Shown one piece after another: positions 57,594-64,000 of a DNA stretch of 64,000 nucleotides (position 1 is its first letter; each line of letters opens with the position of its first letter). Origin of the DNA: Neofusicoccum parvum (Eukaryota > Ascomycota > Dothideomycetes > Botryosphaeriales > Botryosphaeriaceae); assembly GCA_020912385.1 (NCBI GenBank), contig CP087215.1, positions 2,170,001 through 2,234,000 on the forward strand, given 5' to 3'. Below the pieces are notes generated by a model, which worked only from the letters and a program-made list of their open reading frames with translations, was not told where the DNA came from and ran no database searches. Position numbers and translations under genes: made by a program.

Positions 57594-58364
57594 CTAGAAC
57601 ACGTCAACCAGGCTGCCGTCACCGTCACCGCCGCCGAGCCCGCGCCGCGCCGCCGTGTTTGTCGGCGTGGGCACGGCGCCATCGAAGACGCAGTTGATCT
57701 GGTAGGCCCGGCTGCACGCGTACGTCCCCGCGGCGCCAAACGCGACGAGCACCATGGCCGCCACCGTCTCCTCGTCCGTCATCTCCGACAGCACCATCGA
57801 CGTCGGCAGCAGCGCCCCCGCCGCCGCCATTATCGTCTTTGCCGTCTTGCAGCACACGGCGCCCGGACTGACGCGCTTCTCCAGCGCCCCCGCCGCCGCG
57901 CCGCCGTCGTCGCCCAGCACCGTCCACCCGCGCAGCCCGCGCGGGTCCAGCGCGCGCAGCTGCTCCGTCGTCTCGACCGCGTCGTACGGCGGCTCGCGCA
58001 GCGCCAGCGCCCGCACGTCGAGCAGCCGCGGGTCGCGCCGGATCCTGTCCAGCTGCTCCGCGTCCGCCGCCCGCCTCACCCCCGCCCGGCCCTTCGCCAG
58101 CGCCGTGAGGCTGTCCCGCACGCACGTGTTGCGGCTGCCCGCGCACGTCGCCACACAGCACTTGTCGTCGCCCACCACCGTCGGGCACTCGTCCCGGCAG
58201 AAGCCCCGCTCGCTCGTGCCTGTGGTGAAGGCCTCGTTGCACGCCTGCAGGCATCCGCCGCGGACTCGGCCTAGATCGGCCCCGGCGCAGTTGCTGCAGC
58301 CGTACGCCGTGACGGCCCGTGCTGCCGCCAGCGTCGCGATGAGGCCCAGCTGCGTAATCTGCAT
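57594..58364 (-). CDS. Secreted cysteine-rich protein, 256 residues
   Basis: Single exon. The start at 58364 was chosen because it gives a signal peptide (MQITQLGLIATLAAARAVTA) directly before YGCSNC; an upstream in-frame extension adds leader-like sequence. Ten cysteines lie between 23 and 81, including CC at 69-70, then a charged Arg/Asp/Glu-rich, cysteine-free stretch to about 160. A dibasic EKR at 162-164 is followed by VSPGAVCC and a more hydrophobic part with cysteines 217 and 225. The layout suggests a pro-protein cut by a Kex2-type protease into two parts. No family recognised. A long plus-strand frame on the other strand is a GC-rich shadow. Confidence 0.68.
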   Translation of the reverse strand: MQITQLGLIATLAAARAVTAYGCSNCAGADLGRVRGGCLQACNEAFTTGTSERGFCRDECPTVVGDDKCCVATCAGSRNTCVRDSLTALAKGRAGVRRAADAEQLDRIRRDPRLLDVRALALREPPYDAVETTEQLRALDPRGLRGWTVLGDDGGAAAGALEKRVSPGAVCCKTAKTIMAAAGALLPTSMVLSEMTDEETVAAMVLVAFGAAGTYACSRAYQINCVFDGAVPTPTNTAARRGLGGGDGDGSLVDVF

Positions 58365-59327
58365 GGTCGGTTGGAGTGCTTTGATTGAGGATGGTGATTG
58401 GAAAGTTGATGGGGGGTTGTATTGGAAGGGTTCGCTGGATGGTGATGGAGGTTGATGCAGGATGTTTCTGGCCGTGACCACGAGCAACCAGACAGCCAGC
58501 TCAAATACTCCACACATCACGGCCACCTTGCATTTTCGCTCTCAACATCACCAACGCCAACAGTCCAACATTGCAGGATGAGCAGCGCCTCAGAAAACTC
58601 CACTTGCTTGATATACCCACGGAAGAAGCCATCCAGTATGTCAAAAAAGCTGAATCCAACAGTTGACATGAATCGGTGTGCTTTGCCGCATCTTCGGCGA
58701 ATTGGATCTGATCAAGCCGCCGCTGGTCCAAAATCACAGGGTGCTGAAACACAATGACTAACTGATCAGTTGGAAGTCTCACCGCTGTGTCGTGGCCTTC
58801 AGCTGAGATGGCAGCATCGACTCGAGTGCGGCGTGGAGCTCGTCTGTCCCACTCTGCGGCGAAGCCGAGCTTTGACATCAACCATTGTAAATTACCATGA
58901 TTATTTTTAGGCCTGGGTATGAAAATAGCGCATCTCAAAGGTAGCAGAAAGCCCGTCGAGACCGAAAATTACTCCAATTATATGCATCAGACTTCAGCGA
59001 CAATGGAGTGTCGTTCAGCATGGGGGCCCGTGCATCATGCTGCAGGACAGGGATCCCCCAGCTGTCAGCACTCAAAAAAGCTCTTGTATCAAACTGCTCT
59101 GGAAGCTCCAGAGGACTAATTTCTCGATTCACACCTGGCACTCATGCCGAATTAAGACCAAGAGGTAGCGTCAATGCTTTCTATTTGAACCAACTCCTCC
59201 ATGCTAAAACTAGCCAGCTAATCTGAATACTCCCAGGTTCCTGCGTAACGAGTGGACAGACCGAGGACATAAGGAACTGATCAACAGTTTTCATACCCAA
59301 TCCTTAAGGTCAACGGAAGAAGCTAGC
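58365..59327. other. Intergenic, no gene recognised
   Basis: Promoter and leader of the cysteine-rich gene, and the 3' flank of the next gene. A minus frame of 145 codons (58501-58938) has no recognisable feature and sits over the promoter. The rest is AT-rich without coding support. Confidence 0.55.
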
Positions 59328-60133
59328 TCAAGCTTTGCTACGGAGCCGTGGGTCAGTGGGGTTGCTCGACGGAGTTCGTGGAGAAGCAACTTACCTAACC
59401 GTGATGAAGGCATGGTAAGATATTTCGCTCTCACCGATCTGATAGGTACCTCCGCGTGTGACCTCAACGTTCGACTTGCCCATGACGCTTTTGACATCAC
59501 CACACTGAGTTGAGATTGCTTTGAAGAAAGCCTCACACTGCGTCTGGTTCGGGGTGTGAATTGAGTCGCCTTTGTTATTGATCTCATCTGCTGAAGTCAG
59601 TTTCCTCTCCTCGCGCAGCGATTTGAATACCTACACTGGATGTCGACCATGGTTCCTCCAATGGTCATGACTCTTCCCTCGGAGAAAGGTTGAGTTGATT
59701 GGAATTTGTCCTTCGGTCCGATGTGGGTCGGGTTGTCGTCCTCCGAGTGCGTGATGTGGTAGCAATAATCCTTGTACGACCTCTCCCACCCGTTCCACCA
59801 GGTCTTCGAATTATCAAACTTATCCTTCGTAAGCCACGAGTCTGTCTTGTACTTGTCCCCCTTGCAGCTAGACACGAAGTTTTTCTTTTTGTCGCGGACG
59901 GCGAGCCCTGAGTTGTCTGGCTCAGCGCCGCCGCTGATGTAGTGATCGACGAATCTGGCCTTCAGTGTCTCCGTGGGCGCAACGGTTTTCGCGTCTTCCA
60001 CGCCACTGCGAACTTCACGCTTCTGTCCGCTATCACCGCCGGTGATGTAGACATCTTTCCACTCGGCCACGGGATTCGGGGCTGCAGCGCTGGTAGCCGC
60101 GAGCAGGGCGATGGTGGGGATGGAGAAGTGCAT
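59328..60133 (-). CDS. Secreted 234-residue protein with Kex2-type site
   Basis: Three exons: 60133-59635, 59590-59395 and 59337-59328. The introns are 44 and 57 nt and phases agree; the last exon encodes only three residues and the stop. The signal peptide ends near SAAA (residue 18). A short pro-region carries YITGGDSGQKR, with KR at 38-39 as a probable Kex2 site. A related YISGGAEPDNSG follows some 35 residues later, an internal echo. Four cysteines and many aromatic and charged residues (TWWNGWERSYKDYCYHITH) fill the middle. TIGGTMVD, TPNQTQCEAFFKAIS and ISYHAFITV follow. No family recognised; a small secreted effector or enzyme-like protein is possible. An ATAAATAA element lies about 115 bases upstream. 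Confidence 0.75.
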
Positions 60134-60904
60134 TTCGATGACCTTGATGTGTAGAAGTTTGGAAGTTGGTATGGAAAAGTGTTGAGGTTGCGTTTGCTCT
60201 TGGAATGATGTGTAGTGATAAGTTGCAGAGGCTGCGATGAGCCGTTATTTATGCACTGGCGGAGTAGCCGATGCGGTACAGGAACAGTTCAACGTGTCAT
60301 TTTCAGCTTTGATAACGTACCAGCGTACTCTCCAGCCTGGCCGTATGCACTGAATGTATTTCTTCAGTACTTCATCCGATCGTGGAGCGTTCCAACAGCT
60401 GTGCCAAGCTTGAAAGCGGAGCCTTGCGTCTTGAAACACATCCTGCGTGGTTGGGGAAATATGGTGAAGCATGCGACTAACCTGCAAGCGCCATTCATAT
60501 TCGTTCAGGTACGAAATTCGAAGAGTTGGAAGAGGTTGTGGCTCCACAGGTTGGGATCGCCATGATCCCGTGTTGTAGTGTGGGTGTGGCACAATTCTGA
60601 GCACATGCTCCAAAGAAAGAACTCCAACACTTGGGACAAAGGTGGCACCAAAGATTGAAGGGGAGCACCTTGGACCTAAGAATAATGCCTGAGCGTGTTG
60701 GCAAAGGTTACTGATTAAGTATGCTATGAAACATAGTTCGACGTATATAAGACTTGCACCCAACGTTGCTATACTTGGTCTTCAGAAACCTCAACACATC
60801 CAGACATCCTCCGAACAACCAGCCTACTCTCTATTGCCTTCAAACTTTGCACACGCTTTCTGCATCACCTGCCGCGGACATTTCTTCCTCATTTCTTCGC
60901 AACC
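60134..60904. other. Divergent promoter region
   Basis: This lies between two divergent secreted-protein genes, with a TATATAA box at 60744-60750 facing right and an ATAAATAA element near 60245 facing left. A minus frame of 172 codons (60245-60763) fills the gap but has no recognisable domain. Confidence 0.55.
60744..60750 (+). promoter_or_regulatory. TATA box of secreted His/Cys protein gene
   Basis: TATATAA about 155 bases before the ATG at 60905, followed by a C/T-rich leader. Confidence 0.5.
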
Positions 60905-61510
60905 ATGAGGCTCCCCCTCCTTCTTTCCTTCTTTTTTACTTTGCTGGCCCTAGTCTATGCTGCAAGTGATTTGGAGAAGGCCCAGTTCGAAATTGCCCGA
61001 AAAGCATACGCAGAGGCTACGGGCGGAGATCTGCGAGACGAAGGAGAGCGCAAAATTGCTTTCGTTGAGAAATGGCACAACGGCAAATCGGCCATGGATT
61101 GCGCCGCTGGATTTACGCACTATCTCCTCATCGTCGCCGATATCAAAAAGGAGGGGGCGGGCACAAATATGGAATGGAGCTTGGATAATTCGTTGGCGGT
61201 CCACTTGGGCAAAGCTGACCCTGGAAAGATCTTCAATACCCCGGCCACTGTCATTGTCAGCAAATGGGTTACCGACATTATGCGAGGTAACACCTACCAG
61301 TGGAAGGGCTGGGTAAAGGACACTGCCAGTGAGGATTATCTCAAGGACCAAGGTAGGTCTTGAAATCGTCGAGGGATCCATGTTCAAATGCTAATCGTCA
61401 TGTGAACAGCCAAGGTGTACAAGCGAAAATATCCGACGTATAACATTGTTACGAACAATTGCATATTATTTGCGAACAGCATATACGCAGATATTCAAGG
61501 CTTGCACTAA
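60905..61510 (+). CDS. Secreted protein with possible permuted papain-like (His...NC) fold
   Basis: Two exons: 60905-61352 and 61410-61510, with a 57-nt intron (GTAGGT, branch GCTAATC) and agreeing phases, giving 182 residues. Signal peptide at 1-19 (MRLPLLLSFFFTLLALVYA). After a helix (about 21-56) come FTHYLLIV with His72 and, near the end, YNIVTNNCILFANSIY with Cys167. A His on an early strand and an NC-x2-FA motif on a late helix are the arrangement of permuted papain-like enzymes such as the LRAT and NlpC/P60 relatives (amidases, acyltransferases). This is inference from motif order only. Divergent from the 234-residue secreted-protein gene. Confidence 0.72.
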
Positions 61511-61996
61511 ATTATTTTTTCTGGCCATAAGCCAGTTCCTATCCGAGCCTGTATAGGGTGGTACTGAAAGGATATGGATTGATAGAGATAGGGGTTGTTT
61601 ACGGGATTCAACTTTTCTTGATCGGGTGCGGCGTGTCGGAGGTGTTTAGATCTGATTGTTCAGGTATTAGAGTGCTGCAAAGAATGAAGACACATATCTT
61701 GATCTATCTTTGGATGAAGAGTGCAATTCATTGTCTTTAGTATTGTTTCTATCCAGTCAGCTATGCACAGTCTACAGGTGCTCCCTATCCTTAAACATTG
61801 ATTGATCTCGTGCTCGGGGAAGTAACAGTATTCCAAATAGTGGGGCAATATGTGACGGTTTTTAAATTGGCTCTAGACACATATCATACTACCCCTTCAT
61901 CTGATAGTGATTTGATCGTAGACCATGAGTGCCGATTAGGATCCTTCGGCTATTGCAGTGTTCCCTATGACAGGATAGATTTTGCAATTCCATTCG
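61511..61996. other. 3' flanks of convergent genes
   Basis: An AT-rich stretch between convergent genes with only short frames. No gene is supported. Confidence 0.6.
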
Positions 61997-63987
61997 CTAC
62001 ACAAGATATATGCTAGACTCAGACGGCTGCTGGTCTACCCAACTATCTAATTCTCTGAGAAGACCAAAACCGACGCGAATGTAAGTGTCTGGAACATTTT
62101 CTAGCCGTCGAAGTAACAAGGCAGTATAGGACCAGTTCAGTAGGTTTGGGTGGAGTCTGACCAAAAGACAGTGAAATGGTCCCTGGGTATCCTGCGCAAT
62201 ATCTGGACCTACAACACCGGCAAACTCGTTTGAGTCAGAAAGAAGGATGCAGTCACACGGATCGGAGAGAGGGGAGCGCATCTCATCCGCCATAGGTTTT
62301 ACGTTGACGCGTAAAACCTTGCCTCTGGCCTTAATCCTCTTCCCCGAGATATCCGGCTCCAGCGACACGACCGTTTCCGCACCTGACGGGGGACCTGCAG
62401 ACTCTCGATCGAGAATATCAACGGGGCCACACGTGGAAGCCCAAGACCAGGATGGGATGTGCTGCAGCTCCGCAGGCCGGGAGAGACTGTCGGGTTGACC
62501 GCATCGGATCCAACTGAGGTCTTGAACTAAAGAGTCCGTCCAGCATCCGTACCAGCACTTTCCAGTCCTAGTATTTCCAAGTTCCGCGATGACTCCATCA
62601 AGTGCAATCAGCTTATCCTGCATGAAAGTAAGCTTTCGACGAGAGTATTCGCGGACGATGACACCCCAATCCATCGTCGCACGCCCGTACGACCACTCGA
62701 AGATTCCATCGTCCCACAGACCTGCCTCCGAAAATTTCCTGCACGTCCACACGATGGATTGAGAAGTGTAGTAAAGGAGACGACGTGCGAGAATGTACTC
62801 TTGTGTTGTCCAAGCTCTCTCATTGAGCTTGCTACCCGCGGGGTGGATTTCATGATCGAGTGGACGCATCTCCGCCCAGATATAGCCTCCCTGGTCTCCA
62901 GATCTGGTGTAATACGGAAGGCGGACGGGTTGGTACTTTTGATACTTGCGAAACATCCCTTCAGAAGCGCTTGCAGAGTCAGATGCAGCGATGACGACAC
63001 TTGCCGCCTTGTAGACGGCTCCCATTTTTGATGCCTCTCCTTTCCAATCGGCTGGGTCATCCTGCAATATGCAGAGGCAGTCAATCCAGAGGTACCGTAG
63101 GCCTAAGGATTTTGCCACCTGTACCGCATCCTGGAATGTCTTTGGAAGTTGGGACAATTCCATACCAGCAAGACGACTCTCTAAGTTTGCTCTCGTTGTC
63201 TTTGGCGGGTGCTGTTCTGGTGGGCCCCAGCAGTAGCTGAGGGCTGCATAATTTCCGCGCATTCCATCTGCACTGATCAGGAGGATCCTAGAATCTTCAT
63301 CTCCCATGTCAAGGACCCGACTGGGAAGGAATGGTTGCTGCTCTTCGTCTATCACGTCTCCAGCAATGGCTTTTCGACACTCGTCATGATGAGCGACGCA
63401 TCCAGAGTACCAGTTCCGAACAAGGTCTAATGCTTCACGCGATCCGGAATCAGAGATTTGGGGTTTGCAGTAGACCCTTCCTTCCCTGGCTGCTTCGCTG
63501 TCTGTTGAAAACTGTTAGAATATAATCACTTAAACCCGTTACAGAATGGTGAAGAGGAACCTGGCTCGGAAAAAAATCGTATGACCCTTCTCGGCCCGGA
63601 AAATATTCCTGGCTTCATCATAACTTCGTAGCTGACTTCTATAGAGGATATTCCAGGTCTGTCGTCCAGCTCGAAGTCCATGGGATTCTTCACTGCATGT
63701 CGCCGGAGGATATACTGAATTGCATGGCCTGGTAAGGCACTGTCGACCCCCGTTGGTATCTCCAAGTATTTTTCCCGGCCTCCATCATGGAACGCTTGAC
63801 TGACAAGGTTGCAAAGTATACAGACAGGAAATGTGGCGATGAATTCATCACGTGGATGGTTAAAGTAACGCATATTTGTCGTGGTGGTACTTATTGGGGA
63901 CTTGCTCTCGTCCAACTTTCCGGAAAGACTTTTTAAGAGTTCTGTACATCTCGTGCATATTTTGATGTCGGAACCCGATGCTGACAT
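61997..63987 (-). CDS. HET-domain (heterokaryon incompatibility) protein
   Basis: The main frame ends at 61997, and the first exon starts at ATG 63987, 13 bases from the window edge. The N-terminus has CTRCTELL and CILCNLV cysteine pairs. The HET core is clear: YAALSYCWG, LPKTFQDAVQVAKSLGLRYL, WIDCLCILQDDPADW, ASKMGAVYKAASVVIAA, then LNERAWTTQEYILARRLLYY. The tail IPSWSWASTCGPV is typical of the family. HET proteins trigger growth arrest or cell death when incompatible hyphae fuse. An intron lies near 63495-63540: the first exon frame stops just after FCNGF, and the second frame is open from about 63510. A GTGATT donor with branch TTCTAAC can be joined to a downstream CAG in frame, but the exact junction is not settled. 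Length is about 640 residues. Confidence 0.85.
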
Positions 63988-64000
63988 TGATGGAAAACGA

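Noticed and set aside
56345..57697. 450-codon plus frame
   Set aside because: Crosses three genes of the opposite strand; Arg/Ala/Pro-rich with no domain.
57219..58274. 351-codon plus frame
   Set aside because: Arg/His/Pro-rich antisense of the secreted cysteine-rich gene, which has a signal peptide and structured cysteine pattern.
58501..58938. 145-codon minus frame
   Set aside because: Overlaps the promoter of the cysteine-rich secreted gene; no features.
60245..60763. 172-codon minus frame
   Set aside because: Occupies the divergent promoter between two spliced secreted-protein genes; no domain and no homologue I recognise.
1..64000. tRNA, rRNA or CRISPR
   Set aside because: No T-loop/anticodon-stem pattern or spaced identical repeats were seen on reading both strands; short tRNA-like hits were unsupported.

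Overview
The window reads as nuclear DNA of a filamentous ascomycete (Pezizomycotina). Coding genes carry short spliceosomal introns (44-66 nt) with GTAAGT-like donors, CTGAC/CTAAC branch sites and CAG/TAG acceptors. Families typical of these fungi are present: HET, DUF3433, Zn(II)2Cys6, GH39, a lytic polysaccharide monooxygenase relic and a GLEYA-type adhesin. No species can be named from the sequence alone. I saw no tRNA, rRNA, CRISPR array or intact transposon.

Left part (1-19,000) is mostly ordinary metabolism and housekeeping. It holds a secreted GH39 glycosidase, a metallo-beta-lactamase-fold hydrolase, a large multi-pass DUF3433 membrane protein, mitochondrial N-acetylglutamate synthase (first step of arginine synthesis, with a TGAGTCA Gcn4/CpcA-type site in its promoter), a divergently transcribed 3-hydroxyisobutyrate dehydrogenase-like enzyme, an R3H-associated protein and a small unknown protein. 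A degenerate repeat is scattered in three intergenic regions.

Centre (22,042-46,989) is one 24.9 kb open reading frame of 8,315 codons, or 8,299 residues if an in-frame 48-nt intron is removed. It encodes a secreted mosaic protein: signal peptide, 22-residue minisatellite, about 43 copies of a roughly 93-residue flocculin-like repeat, a 1,700-residue Ser/Ala/Gly/Pro stalk punctuated by a recurring NLG motif, 22 copies of a roughly 42-residue TQTSG..VVVNVP repeat, four six-cysteine modules in A-B-A'-B' order, 13 more VVVNVP repeats, and a C-terminal GLEYA/PA14-like lectin domain. It has no GPI signal. This is the most striking object here.

Right part (47,000-64,000) is accessory and rich in exported proteins. 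It holds a 54-residue cysteine-rich secreted protein too short for routine ORF calling, a UPC2-like zinc-cluster regulator, a broken AA9 lytic polysaccharide monooxygenase, a cysteine-rich single-pass receptor-like protein, a TLDc (RTC5-like) protein with an unresolved 5' end, a small multi-pass membrane protein, a 256-residue cysteine-rich secreted protein, a 234-residue secreted protein with Kex2-type site, a secreted protein with a possible His/Cys papain-like fold, and a HET-domain incompatibility protein. Together the giant adhesin and its neighbours look like a surface and interaction-related gene neighbourhood, beside a conserved metabolic block.
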